Positions 42,704-53,703 of a stretch of DNA of 64,000 nucleotides are shown in pieces. The first letter of the stretch is position 1. Each line of letters begins with the position of its first letter. This DNA is from Chaenocephalus aceratus. Its lineage: Eukaryota > Chordata > Actinopteri > Perciformes > Channichthyidae. The position numbers and the translations under genes were made by a program. The notes under the pieces were generated by a model that was not told the DNA's origin, made no database searches, and saw only the letters and a program-made list of their open reading frames with translations. The stretch spans positions 31,962,452 through 32,026,451 of the forward strand of contig CM043800.1 in NCBI GenBank assembly GCA_023974075.1, read 5' to 3'.

Positions 42704-42871
42704 ATGGCAGCGATGGAGGAATTTTGCAATGAGATCGACGTTTTGAACGATGAATTTGACTATTCGTCGGGAGATGACATTGATGTGGAAGCATCTACAG
42801 TTACCAGGCATCCCATGGCCTATGCTTATGAACCGATTCGGTCGAATAGAGTGGCATACGATCCGGAATAA
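42704..42871 (+). CDS. small acidic ORF within the Kolobok-type element
   Basis: 55 codons starting M-A-A-M-E-E-F and rich in Asp/Glu, with S-S-G-D-D-I-D-V-E in the middle and an M-A-Y-A-Y-E-P-I-R-S segment near the end; it stops just before an A-rich patch. It looks like the N-terminal exon of a second transposon protein. The Y-x-Y-E-P motif resembles a segment that I recall from fish transposon-associated proteins, but I cannot name the family with confidence. Orientation is opposite to the THAP remnant. Confidence 0.4.
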   Translation: MAAMEEFCNEIDVLNDEFDYSSGDDIDVEASTVTRHPMAYAYEPIRSNRVAYDPE

Positions 42872-43518
42872 AAAAATTAAAAAAACACAATGCTAACAGT
42901 GAGCCTCTGAATTAGCCCCGAGCAAAAATGCTAACCTATTACTGCACCGATAGCTCCCTTATTACTTATCCTAGCCGCACATCCAACACATCGTTTATGA
43001 TCGCAAGGAGACACAGAATCTAACGGTGCCCACCTCAACACTGAAAGATACAAACTCGCGAGGTTATCCACAAAAACGTACATCAAAACAAGTGGCGCTA
43101 GGTACTAACATACGCCAGGCTAACGGCTTACCTTCCTCATTGTCTGGTCTAAACTGGTCTTCAATGGCATTACAACGATAAAAACGATGATGTAGTTAAT
43201 CCATAGGTTAATATCCAATGGGGCTGTGTCCCCTTTGAAATGTTCTGATAATCTATAAGCAATACAACTGCAATTCCGTTATCTGCTGTCCGCTCTGTGC
43301 TCCGTGCGCTCTGGGTCCTGCAATACCATCCATCAATAGCAATACTAGCCTTTTTAGGGCTGTTTTCGACAGATGAGCGTGTGTATGCCAGTTTAATTAG
43401 TTGAGCTATAGAACACCCCCAATTCTCTATTGTGCGTCATAATAATAGCTACCATTTAGTTTGGACGCGATTGCGTTAATTAATAAGGTCACACTGTGTC
43501 AGTAAATACATGTGTGAG

Positions 43519-43896
43519 CTAGTAATCTGGTAGTGCTGCAATATTTACCTCTCTCTCGGCAGCTGAAGCAACTCGTTTGGTGGCTCGAACTTCACGTTTG
43601 TTGACACTGTCATTGTCTTGCGCGGCCGACGTGCTGGGACGGTCGGTGTTCCCGACTGCATACGTTGAGAAATCGAATATTGTGGGAACAGATCCTGGCT
43701 TCAAATCCAATGTTTTGTATTGAACCAGGCATCCAGACTGGACTTTGAGCAGCTTCTCATCCTTTAGTGGCAGCCTATGGAAATGTACTTCTTCCTTCTT
43801 TGTATAAAATCCATTTGTGCAGCCTGGGGCAATACAATAAACTCCTGACGACGACCGTTTTCTTGTAATGTAAACTACTGGTGCATTGCACGCCAT
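43519..43896 (-). pseudogene. THAP zinc-finger remnant of a transposon protein
   Basis: From Met at 43896 the minus strand reads a THAP start: Y-C-I-A-P-G-C (first Cys pair) and E-V-H-F-H-R-L-P-L-K-D, the classic F-H-x-(F/L)-P core. Immediately after K-L-L-K the frame jumps to C-L-V-Q-Y-K-T-L and L-K-P-G-S-V-P-T-I-F, the typical post-domain sequence. So the tryptophan and the second Cys-x2-His pair of the C2CH finger are missing, consistent with an internal deletion. A GAG/GTAAAT donor-like site follows at about 43548. DNA binding is therefore unlikely. Confidence 0.75.
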
Positions 43897-44121
43897 GTTG
43901 TTTGTTATTGAGCTTTGGCCCAGGAAGCCGTACCCAATCAGTGACGTCACTGGAAAAGTCCCAGAGCAATGGAAGCGCCCATGGTCATTAGGCACGTATT
44001 TCAAAAAGTAAATTCGCGTATCTCGATCGTTTACATTGGAAATAGACTAGATAAATACATTTCCTAATGGTAATATTGTCGCATGGAAAGCAGTTTGAAA
44101 AGTGTTTCCATTTCCCTTTAA

Positions 44122-45607
44122 GGACAGTCACAATAAATGTCTGTTTCCTGTGTTTGAAGCAGCTATCACAGAATATCTTTGTTGAACCACCTTCCTGTGA
44201 AGCCTCTGTAGAGTAGTGGGTGGTAGCCCTCTTTAGACCATTGAAAATAAAGACCTCTTTACTATCCTTCCTCAAAGCACCAGGGCTCCAGCGGCATGCA
44301 GCTGCATAATCCACAGACATGCACTTGTTAGGTTTGTGTGCTGAAACACTAATACTGTTGTCCTCAAGCTGAGTAAAAACACACACCCCCTACTCTGAAT
44401 GTCTTCTATTCCCACGATGCTTAAGTTTCACATACTACAATGACAAAACCCTGCTACGTTGAAATGATCAAATACAGGTTAAATATAATTCCAGTATGTC
44501 TTGATAATAAATGACATGTTAACTTTGATTGGTAATTTACTGGCAGCATTTGTGCAAGGCCTGACCATGACATAGCAAAGTGCTCAATGTGCTCATTAGT
44601 GAATATTAATTAGCTGAGCACCACCCTCATTGTGCAAACATAAGCAGACTGGAGCAGGCCTGAGTCGTGCCCCCCCCCCCATCGTGGCTCCTGTGCCATA
44701 TGGTGCTGCTGCTGTCACTGCACCATCCATTCTTGTCCTGAGGAGCTTCAGCTTTGTAGCTGTGCTGCTTATTGATATGTTACCTTGTGCTACTGTGTGC
44801 TTTTAGCTTGTAACAGCTTCAAGGGTTACAAAATGTGTTCGCCATTTACATCTAAAATGATAGGGGTGGGTGGAACACATATTTACATGTAGTGGCTGTT
44901 GCTTCGGGCGGATGTGAAGAACAACTTGTTGGCATGCATCAAATCAACATGATAATCCCTTTCCATCTCTAATATAATCACACCCATACTGCAACATACA
45001 GGTCTTGTCGTGTCAGTCACAAGGTCATTAAATCCTTTTTGAATATAATGCAAAGCAGGGGCCATTTCTCACATGAGATATGTTTCCCTTACTATGAAAT
45101 CGGAAAAAAGGGTCAAATTCACAGTGTTGTTGACGTGGCAGAATGATTTAAAGTGCTGACAGTATTCTATTTTGTGTCTATTGAATAGTATGCAATCTAT
45201 TATGAGTCACTCTCTACCCCTATGTGCTTGTTTAGCCTGTGTGAGCATGTAGCACATTTTGGTTCATATTTCTCTGTTTGTTTGTATCTCAGTGTTAACG
45301 CAGCAGCATGCGGTCAGCTTCTACAGTAACAGATGTCAGTGGGCTGCTGTAGTGTACAGTAAATAAAGCCGGAAAGACTTCTCACTATGGGACACATGCT
45401 GCTCTCTCTTTGAAGTCTTCATCTTCTTTTGTTGACTATTTATGCACAGGCTGCAGCTCCCGTCACCTCATATAGCATGTCTGTGTTTTATATTTGTTAT
45501 AAACTTTGTTTACAGCATACAGTTATTCTCTCAGAGCATGTATCAAAAGTAGGTAAACAAATCTTCACTTTATAGAAAAATAGGTAGAGTAACAATGTAA
45601 ACACTGC
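44122..45607. other. intron 1 sequence, nothing recognised
   Basis: Contains a poly-C run (about 44670-44680) and otherwise plain intronic sequence. Confidence 0.5.
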
Positions 45608-45611
45608 TTAA

Positions 45612-45994
45612 AGGTGGGGTAGGTAATTCACTTCAGAAACACTTTTTGTTATATTCCATGGAATGCTCTTAACATCCCGATAGCAATGAATACATTAAAT
45701 GCTTTGACAATAAATACATAAATAAATGTCATCTGTGGAAGCCGTAGCGCTGTAAAAAGCACGACCAATCATTTTAGCTGGCCCGGCTAAAGTAACTGGA
45801 TGGCCTACCTGCCTGTCAGCCTTCCATCTGTGCACACACTTATCTCGTGCCCTCATTGGTCATGTGCGCGTTCGTGTGTGTTGGAGGAGGGGCTCTGTAA
45901 GGAAGTCTGAAGGAAGAGGCAGATTTGTTCCGGTTGTGTATTTTCAAATTCTAGCGCACTCGCGCTGGTTTCTCCATTCGTACCTACCCTACCT
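45612..45994. mobile_element. TTAA-flanked Kolobok-like MITE, family 1, copy 3
   Basis: 383 bp between TTAA at 45608-45611 and 45995-45998. Same orientation and interior as copy 1, with a small insertion near 45905 (GTCTGAAGGAAGAG). It is the most complete short copy. No coding capacity. Confidence 0.87.
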
Positions 45995-45998
45995 TTAA

Positions 45999-47240
45999 CA
46001 CCAGGGCAAACACAATTCCACACAGACAGAAGACAAACCGACAAACCAAAAATAAACAAATAGACAATCAGTCAGCTAAAACTAAAATATCAATAATAAA
46101 CAATACATGTAAGTACGGCAGCACCTCCTCCCCGCGACAACCCGTCCAGTGTTGAGACCCCTCCAAAATGCTGTGTTTTATATTTTCATGTGAAACTTCA
46201 CCGCAGCCCAGGAGTGAGGGTATTTATGTTCCCATGTTAACTTGTCAGACAATAAGGGGGGCCTTTTAAAGTCTAGCGACCTTTGTCATTTGGCCTGCAG
46301 TAAGTGCGTGTAAATCATAACATTAACAATTTGTCAGGAATCCATACAGATATGTTTGTGCTGTAACTTGTGTCTCAAGCAATAGCAGATCATTTCACAA
46401 GGTTATTTCAATAATGTGGGTCTCAGAGGACACATAGAAGCTATGAGGTTCTGTTCTCTTTTCACATACAGCTTGTTCTTATTAAGTCCTATATGTAGGA
46501 TAATGGCAGCCTTGTCTTGCTGAACATGTCATGTGAGATCTGTATACGATAAATATTTTGCATATTATTTCCATGTTTTCCTTCAAGAATTCACAAGGCC
46601 ATTGTTTTAACTATGTCACACCAGTAACTAATCAGCATACAGTGCCTTTGTTTCTTTCCACTACCTACATCTATAACAATGACCCACTGTTATTATGTAA
46701 ATCACTGCTTAGAATATCAGTTCTTTAAAAGCTCTCTTTTTTCAGGTTGTAGTCAAATTGAACAAAAGACAAATCACGCAAGCTCTGACATGTCTGCACA
46801 GCCTACACAGACATCTGAAGTATTTCCCTCTGCATTTCCTACAAACGATAGCGATGGAGAATACTAATTTCCTGCTGTATTATCATTGATTTGCTAACAT
46901 GTCACATACACTAGCTATTCTTTTCACCCAAGAGCTCTGCAGAAGTTAGAATGTGTAACAAGGGTGGTGCTAGTACTCACAGAAGTGTGGTATGTCACAG
47001 CTCATTGCTCTTCTAATGTTGTCGTTGGCCAGAATTCAGTTTACCTTTCATTTAGTCAGAAAACCAATAGATACAATTCCAGTTAATCGTAACATCACTC
47101 AACAAACTTCCACTTACAAATTCTCTTAAGGCCTAAAGCAAGGGATCCGGCAGTTGATTTCCAGATAATTCCCTTCTTCCTGTTCTACGTCTCCAAACAT
47201 GCCACTGAATTGTATCTGCTTGTCTCATCCATTTTCCCAG
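45999..47240. other. 3' end of intron 1, nothing recognised
   Basis: Plain intronic sequence up to the pyrimidine-rich CATCCATTTTCCCAG acceptor of exon 2. Confidence 0.55.
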
Positions 47241-47713
47241 GGTTCCACATGATACCTCGTGTGTCCAGCATTGTGCCAGAGAGCTGCCTGTTGATCACCG
47301 TGGGTCTGCTTGTGGGGGGGCTCATCAAACTAGCTGGAGAAGACGTCCCCCCAGTGCTGGACTCCCGTTTGTTCTTCCTCTGCCTGCTGCCGCCCATCAT
47401 CCTCGATGCCGGCTACTTCCTGCCCATCCGGCCCTTCATGGAGAACCTGGGCACCATCCTGATGTTTGCGGTGGTGGGGACCCTGTGGAACGCCTTCTTC
47501 ATCGGGGGTCTGCTGTACGCCGTGTGTCAGATCCAGCCGGCCAATCCCTCCATCCTTCACAAGATGGAGCTGCTGCCCTGCCTGCTGTTCGGCTCCATCA
47601 TCTCCGCTGTGGACCCTGTGGCCGTGCTGGCTGTGTTTGAGGAGATCCACATCAATGAACTGTTGCACATCCTGGTGTTTGGAGAATCTCTGCTTAACGA
47701 TGCTGTCACTGTG
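47241..47713 (+). CDS. slc9a1: NHE1-type exchanger, exon 2 (residues 94-251)
   Basis: 473-bp exon, the largest of the window, close in size to human NHE1 exon 2. It covers several membrane helices. V-P-E-S-C-L-L-I (105-112) is followed by [10 protein letters not shown]. The transport/inhibitor helix F138-F139-L-C-L-L-P144-P145-I-I-L-D149 is intact, then the re-entrant-like G-T-L-W-N-A-F-F (173-180), S-A-V-D218-P, and V-F-G-E242-S-L-L-N246-D247-A, the Asn-Asp ion-binding pair. Spliced at TTTTCCCAG (5') and GTG/GTGAGT (3', phase 0). F-F-L-C and Y-F-L-P-I-R-P-F are closer to teleost beta-NHE as I remember it than to mammalian NHE1. Confidence 0.97.
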
Positions 47714-47807
47714 GTGAGTGACCGCCACACGAAATATGTGGCTGGTAGCAGACTTTAGTGCGTTTCTTCTTATCAGACAATGCCTTTATTGTTTTGTCAG
47801 TTCTCCA

Positions 47808-48270
47808 ATTTGATTTGATTTGATTTATTTTGAATGTGTAAAACAATAATACAAACATTTAACATGAGAATTATTATATAATACAAAATTCAAAATAAAA
47901 AAATATTACTGATTCTAAATTATGTGTAAACAAATAATCTACTTCATTACACATCCGAAAAGGGGTGGGAAGAAGTTTACATTTATTTAATCCCACCCCT
48001 TCTGCCAAAAACAAAATTATTAACATATATATTATTTTTAAAGAAATACATTTTCTTATTGAAAAAACAAAACATAAAATAACAAATAAATAAACAGTAA
48101 ATAATCAAACAAGCAGATAAATAAACAAACAAATTCATAACCGAGGTAAATGATATTCAAGAAAAGATAAAATAACAAACCAGATAAATAAATAAGCTGC
48201 AAACACCCAGTTATGATTAAACAACGTCATCCCTATATCTTGTTAAAATCTTTCAAATCTAAAACTTTTT
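47808..48270 (-). mobile_element. AT-rich LINE-like 3' end
   Basis: Starts with TTTGATTTGATTTGATTTAT tail units, then ATTTTGAATGTGTAAAACAA and a small inverted pair AGGGGTGGGA...TCCCACCCCT (47960-48000), then a long A/T-rich zone. This matches a recurrent fish LINE 3' end on the minus strand. Right limit approximate. Confidence 0.5.
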
Positions 48271-48405
48271 TTAAACAATACAAAACCAATAAGGTACGCT
48301 GGTAGATTAGATTCTCTGTATGTAAGCCTTTGGTTGTATCCCTGAGAGGCTCCTGAATGATTAGATCAGCCCTAACTGCGTGTCAGTTATTACTCAGCTC
48401 TCAAG

Positions 48406-48600
48406 TTTCAGATTCAAGATTCAAGGCTTTATTGTCATGTGCACAGTAGCTACAGTGTACAGTACATATGGCAATGAAAAACTTCAGTCACAGGCTCCTC
48501 CAACAGTGCAACATGAATATATAGGACATAAAACAGATACAATAGTGCAAGAGAAACGTCAAGATATTCTCCCTCTGAAACACATAAGATATTTGTAACC
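48406..48600 (-). mobile_element. LINE-like 3'-end fragment
   Basis: TTCAGATTCAAGATTCAAGG tail followed by CTTTATTGTCATGTGCACAG, a pattern repeated widely in fish as the 3' end of a minus-strand LINE. No coding part. Confidence 0.5.
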
Positions 48601-49527
48601 CTTTTTACAAAGAGGGCTTCTCATTGACACAAATTAAAATAGTGCTGCACAGACGTCTTTTGTTATCAGATTTAGTTCCATATTAAAAGTTAATTTAGTT
48701 CTTATAACCTTGGACTAAAGCTGTCAACACACAGCTTCTGACTGACTGACTAGTCTGTCACCACTGAATTGTCCTCGGCTCAAAGAAACACAAACGGCTC
48801 CACTACAGTATAACGTTACCAACAGCGCTAGCATCATAGCTTTGCAAGGCACTGACTTAAGTTTCCACAACCTTTGTTTCTGACATGAACTATCACAACA
48901 CTTATGTAAATTAATACTTCGCCAAGTATTTCCATAACCCTGCTCATTCACCGTGGGCCTCGGTCATATTCAACTACGAGTTTGGCTTCCATGCACACTT
49001 TATCAAGCTGGACGGCACTGTGCCATCATTGGCTCAGGCACGTTAGTCGAGGACCCACAGAGAGTGCGAGCAGAGCTTATCAGCCTTAAAGCGTTTGGCA
49101 TTCATCTGCATGATCATCCTGCCTGGCATCACATTATGCCTGTCATACATATATTCCCATAGTGAGACACTTAGCGAATCATAACGCATCCATCGTATCT
49201 ATTCGGTTTCCTAACACTTGCAGAACATTTAAAGGATGTGCGAAGCCTTTTAAATATACAACAACACATGTTAAGTAAGTGTGAAAACCTTAAACGTATC
49301 TATACCTATAACCAATCTATACTTTTTTACACGTTGTGGATTTTAGTTTGCTTTAACATTCACCCTGTTTTTCACATTTCCATCATGACGTCTTTAATCT
49401 TTCTTCCTCTTTTGATCACAGTCAGAGAATCAATACAGGTGCATTAAATGACCTCGATTTTTTTTTAAACTGTCATCCCCCTGTTGCTTTTTTCTAATAA
49501 CTATTCACACTCCTCATCCTCTCCTAG

Positions 49528-49778
49528 GTGTTATACCACCTGTTTGAGGAGTACACACGTGCCGGCATAGTCACGGTGCTGGACTGTTTCCTGGGAATCA
49601 TCTCCTTCCTGGTGGTTGCAATCGGAGGCGTTCTAGTTGGAGTCATCTACGGGCTCCTGGCCGCCTTTACCTCCCGCTTCACCTCCCATGTGCGGGTCAT
49701 AGAGCCACTTTTTGTCTTTGTGTACGCCTACATGGCCTACCTGTCAGCTGAGGTGTTCCAACTCTCTGGCATCATGGC
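49528..49778 (+). CDS. slc9a1: NHE1-type exchanger, exon 3 (residues 252-335)
   Basis: 251-bp exon: V-L-Y-H-L-F-E-E continues straight from the N-D-A-V-T-V of exon 2. The next hydrophobic helices are 268-298 (with V-A-I-G-G-V-L-V-G) and 308-330 (E310-P-L-F-V-F and Y-M-A-Y-L-S-A-E326). E326 aligns with human Glu346, a residue known to affect inhibitor binding. The loop 299-308 has the strongly conserved T-S-R-F-T-S-H. Donor is GC/GTAAGT, splitting Ala335 (phase 2). Confidence 0.97.
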
Positions 49779-51527
49779 GTAAGTGTTTTATTTTTGTATT
49801 ACTCAAATGTTCCTTTGCAACCACTTTATCTATTCCAAAGTAATGTGCAACTTAGGATAATCACCAACAATAACACAGACATTTCTAGAGTAAATTAATG
49901 AGTTTCATCTCATTCATCGTAAGTTAACCACAGTTTTTTTATTGTTTTTGACACCAGCAGCATTTATCTAAGCAACTATTGGAAGGATTACAACTACATG
50001 TTGTACATGTATGACACAAATCAGAATACATTTGTAGTGTATGCATTCAGAAGACGTCTTTTAAAGCCTTTTCTGAGACCATGCATAGTCAGCATTGTTT
50101 GTCCTAGAATGGTTAAGACTTGTAGTTTCGTGCTTTAGATCCGCACTTACACATGTCCAGCGTATCATGTGCGCTCTCGGAAATACTCCAGCTGTTTCAG
50201 TGACATCCCTCTTGGATCACATGTTTTTGGTATGTTGATATTTCCTCAGTGATGAAATGTCCCGGTCAATATCAGCCTTCCGAGTGCAAGAACAATCTAT
50301 TTCAGTCATTGCCCTATAACAGTACCTCAGCTGTACACCGTGGCATACTACACTGTATCCCCAGAGGTTTCATAGATTTAACTGATCCAACGTCACTTTA
50401 ACCAAACCTTGATTTATAGGCATCCCAATATTCTCTGACATGCTGTTTCTCATCAGCTCCTGCAGTTTCAATCCTTCTTCGGTTTAAGGTGTTAGGAGTT
50501 ATTGATGTTGCAGACATGGAGTGATGATATACAGAGTCCCCTCTCTGACTCAGGGCCGAATAATTTGTATTTTCAAGGACAATCTTTTCCAAAGCCTGGG
50601 GCTCTTTTCTATCAAAACTAGATTTGTTGTGGTGTTTACAAAGTAGAAGAGAAACTGCTTGCCGGTTTGAATTCCTTTCATCGTCCCCTTAAAGCAGGGG
50701 TGTCAAACTCAATTTCATCACGGACCACATTCGCATTATGGTTTCACTCAAAGGGCCAGTTGTAACTTTAAGACTATAAAAAAAGATACATATATAACTA
50801 TAATATATATAAAATAATGTATTATATTACATTATTGCCTCTGCATTGGATTATTATCGGATAGGGTAATAACTTCAAAATGAACTACGTCTGAAAGCAG
50901 AAGTCTAGGGCAAATAATTGCAAGTCTCTTCAGTGCGTGTGTTACAAAACTAAATGCATTGTGGGACATGTAGGTTATGAGCAACGTGCTTTTGTAAAGC
51001 GGCATGTAACCGTATAATTAACGTATTGTATTCTTTGCAAGCTCTTGCAGGACCACATAAAATGAAGTTGCGGGCCGGATTTGGCCCACGGGTCTTGAGT
51101 TTGACACCCCTGCCTTACAGCTTTGAAAACCAAACCAATATTGACATGGAGTAGGAATGAGGTGACCGCTGAGCAGCTGCTGGACATGAATAGCGTTCAT
51201 TTCGAGGCTCCACATTTTTGACATAGACACATTGCCTGTCCAGAATGGAATAGAGAAGTGGTCCCCAGACAAGGAGGAAGACATTTTTGTTAATGTCACA
51301 TGTTTACAAAATCAGTGTACAAATAGTCACTGTTGATGATGTCTTAAGTAAAACCACCACTTCCTCCTTTGACATTTAAATATGAATCCTACTTCATCTT
51401 AATTTTTTAACAGTGTTTCATTTTAGTTGACAGACATCCAAGCATTAGCACATTTGGAAACATTGTTATCCAAATAGATGTTTGTTGATATTTCCCAGAA
51501 GTCAATGTTTGAATCTTCTCCTTTCAG
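49779..51527 (+). other. slc9a1: slc9a1 intron 3 (1.7 kb, phase 2)
   Basis: GTAAGT donor and CTCCTTTCAG acceptor. Contains one small hAT element (50695-51112); nothing else recognised. Confidence 0.92.
50695..51112. mobile_element. 418-bp hAT MITE
   Basis: Perfect 17-bp inverted ends CAGGGGTGTCAAACTCA. Flanked by CCTTAAAG (50687-50694) and CCTTACAG (51113-51120), an 8-bp target duplication with one mismatch. Same end type as the larger hAT at 33156-38154. No coding capacity. Confidence 0.92.
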
Positions 51528-51745
51528 GTTAATAGCATGTGGAGCGACGATGCGACCCTATGTGGAAGCCAACATTTCCCACAAATCCCACACCACCGTC
51601 AAGTACTTCATGAAAATGTGGAGCAGCGTCAGCGAGACTCTTATCTTCATCTTCCTGGGAGTGGCCACGGTGGACGGACCTCACCACTGGAACTGGACCT
51701 TCGTCACCGTCACCGTCCTTCTGTGTCTGGTGTCTCGGGTCATAG
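51528..51745 (+). CDS. slc9a1: NHE1-type exchanger, exon 4 (residues 335-408)
   Basis: 218-bp exon. M343[11 protein letters not shown] is a hallmark of this class. The helix S-S-V-S-E371-T-L-I-F-I-F-L-G follows, with E371 at the place of human Glu391, then an outer loop with H-H-W-N390-W-T (a potential sequon) and a helix ending at R405 (human Arg425). Acceptor CTCCTTTCAG. The donor is ATAG/GTCAGC, weaker than the other donors because it lacks purine at +3 and T at +6; the next exon joins in frame (Gly408 split, phase 1). An alternative donor within a few bases would break the frame, so this site is probably correct. Confidence 0.96.
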
Positions 51746-52238
51746 GTCAGCTCTAGTGATTCTCACAACTTCCTCAAATGAAAATAGTGTTTCCATGCTG
51801 GGGTGTGGAGTGTATGGAGGGGAAACGCTTAATCTGCATAGGAAAAAGTGTTTTAAATCTGACATATTTTTCGGGGTTAACTCATAAAACATATTTTTGA
51901 CGTTTGCTTTTACTGATAGATTTAAACAGCTGTCACTTCAGATTTCAGCTTAAAGTGCCTTTGATTTGTCATTGACAGAGCTTATATGCAAATCAAAAAG
52001 CAATTCTCAAAAGACATAAATGCATCTTTTTGAAGTAAGGTCTAATTTACCCAAAAAAGGAAATCAATGCGAGTAAAAGGAACTTCTAAAAGAGGGAAGT
52101 GGAAACACTGACAGGAGTTAATGTGGCCTCCATGTTTCATCACACAGCTGTCAGTGTGTGTAAGGGAAGCTCCAACGAGGATTTCCATGTTGACTTCACA
52201 CAGCGTCACAATACTTCTGCTGGTGATTTGTCATACTA

Positions 52239-52581
52239 CAGTGTTTCCCCTAGGTGTACTGCTTTGGGGGGGTGCTGTCTGAGCGGGGGGTGTTGTTGGG
52301 ATATTGCATTTTTTTACATCCTCTGGAGCAGCGAGAGGAGCTGTGGATTATTGTTATCGATTAATGCATCAGTGTAGGGTAAAAAACACTAAACTCATAA
52401 CAAAAATGAAAGTGTTTAGTTTATTTAATAAAAGAGCACATGTTCAATGTGAAAAGTGTCAGTAGATATAGATTAGTTGCTATTTGGTGCTATAAATATG
52501 TATTATTTAAAAAAAAAAAAAACACCTTGAATTTCAGGGGGAGCGCAGCGCCCCGCCAAGACAATGGTAGGGGAAACACTG
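52239..52581. mobile_element. 343-bp hAT MITE (CAGTGTTTCCC ends)
   Basis: Perfect 14-bp inverted ends CAGTGTTTCCCCTA and TAGGGGAAACACTG. G-rich just inside the left end and GCGC-rich just inside the right end, as in a well-known vertebrate hAT group. The flanking 8-mers (TCATACTA and CCACAGTT) do not match, so the duplication has decayed or one side is rearranged. Confidence 0.82.
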
Positions 52582-52925
52582 CCACAGTTAATAGTGCTGC
52601 TGGAGAGACAGAGAGTGATAGTGGAGTACCTTCAGTCCTGCAATACTGACGGGCAAAATCACAAAAAGAAGAGCTGATAGCGAGTAAACATTTTTACTGT
52701 CATACTGGGCTTGGGCTACTTTCTTTTTACTGGCCCAAGTCAGACCTAGTTCATTTATCTTCTCTTCTTTTATTATCATCATATCTGCTTCTGTGCTGGA
52801 GACCATACATATGTCATTGGGTTTCAATTATACATTATTAATGACAAAAATATTCATTACATTCTCTTATGTCAAGAGTTTATTAACCCCTTATGAGCTT
52901 CATTAACCACAAACTCTCTGAAGAC

Positions 52926-53246
52926 TGGGGCTGCTCGATTATGGCAAAAATCATAATCTCGATTATTTGGGTCAATAATTGATATCACGATTATTAAAAA
53001 CGATTATCCATTTACTTTGAAAACCTCAATTTATTGAAAAAAAAAATGTGAACAGTATGTTTTTAACAGTTGATTACTCTATACTTTAAGTATAATTCAA
53101 CTGAAAACACAATAAAAAATTATAATAAAACAAATAATTAAAAATATTAAAAATAATAATAGTTTTATTTCGATTACGTTGTTTTCGTAATCGTTGCAAG
53201 CCAAAATCGTAATCGAGATTAAAATACGATTAATTGCACAGCCCTA
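52926..53246. mobile_element. 321-bp hAT MITE (GGGCTG ends)
   Basis: Ends TGGGGCTGCTCGATTATG and, inverted, TAGGGCTGTGCAATTAATC. The perfect 8-bp duplication CTGAAGAC flanks it (52918-52925 and 53247-53254). The interior is AT-rich with more inverted GATTA/TAATC words. Non-coding. Confidence 0.92.
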
Positions 53247-53703
53247 CTGAAGACAATATCATTTTACACTAGATCTGGTCATTGTAAAATGTGACTGTTT
53301 TATGCGAGGATCTTTTTGATAGAAACAGGCTGGTTTTGCTTTTAAATGCATTTGATTTAGTGTTTTTTCTTGGTAGTTCAGCCAGGAGGGCTTTGTAGAC
53401 GTACACAGTTTCTTTTTGTCCTGTTGGTGCAGGTTAAGCGGCTGCAAAAGCCGTGCAATCGTTTTGTGAATTCGCCCCTTCATTTATTTTGTTGAGAGCT
53501 GATGATGCTTTGAGCAACATTTCCAAAGACAAATATGCCGTCTGTGACTGTGGATTGTTACAATCAATTATCATGCACATCTTAGTTGCATCACATGAAC
53601 ACATCACATGAACAGTATCTTGTGTTAGATACAATATATATGAAGGTTTTGGTTTGTTTACTATAAATCACTTCTGCAGTACTTCTTTTAAAACTATTCT
53701 TAA

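Larger units (their letters stand above)
42472..44117. mobile_element. deleted Kolobok-type transposon encoding a THAP remnant
   Basis: 1646 bp flanked by TTAA at 42468-42471 and 44118-44121. Inverted ends: AGGGGAAAGGAAACAC at the left; the right end inverted reads AGGGAAATGGAAACAC. It contains two oppositely oriented coding remnants: a small + ORF (42704-42871) and a minus THAP-domain remnant (43519-43896). TTAA duplication plus a THAP protein is the known combination of Kolobok transposons. No transposase catalytic core is left, so this is an internally deleted, non-autonomous copy. Confidence 0.78.
28921..47240 (+). other. slc9a1: slc9a1 intron 1 (18.3 kb, phase 1)
   Basis: Runs from GTGAGT to a TTTTCCCAG acceptor. 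A long first intron is typical of NHE1 genes. It hosts the hAT/LINE/MITE nest at 33156-38154, a Harbinger-like element, a solo-LTR-like unit, a THAP-encoding transposon remnant and a family-1 MITE. No host exon was recognised within it. Confidence 0.88.
47714..49527 (+). other. slc9a1: slc9a1 intron 2 (1.8 kb, phase 0)
   Basis: GTGAGT donor to TCTCCTAG acceptor. Holds two LINE-like 3' ends; the rest is plain sequence with no further exon. Confidence 0.9.

Noticed and set aside
47330..47728. 132-codon minus frame and 47466-47717 + frame over exon 2
   Set aside because: Alternate-frame shadows of the conserved exchanger exon.
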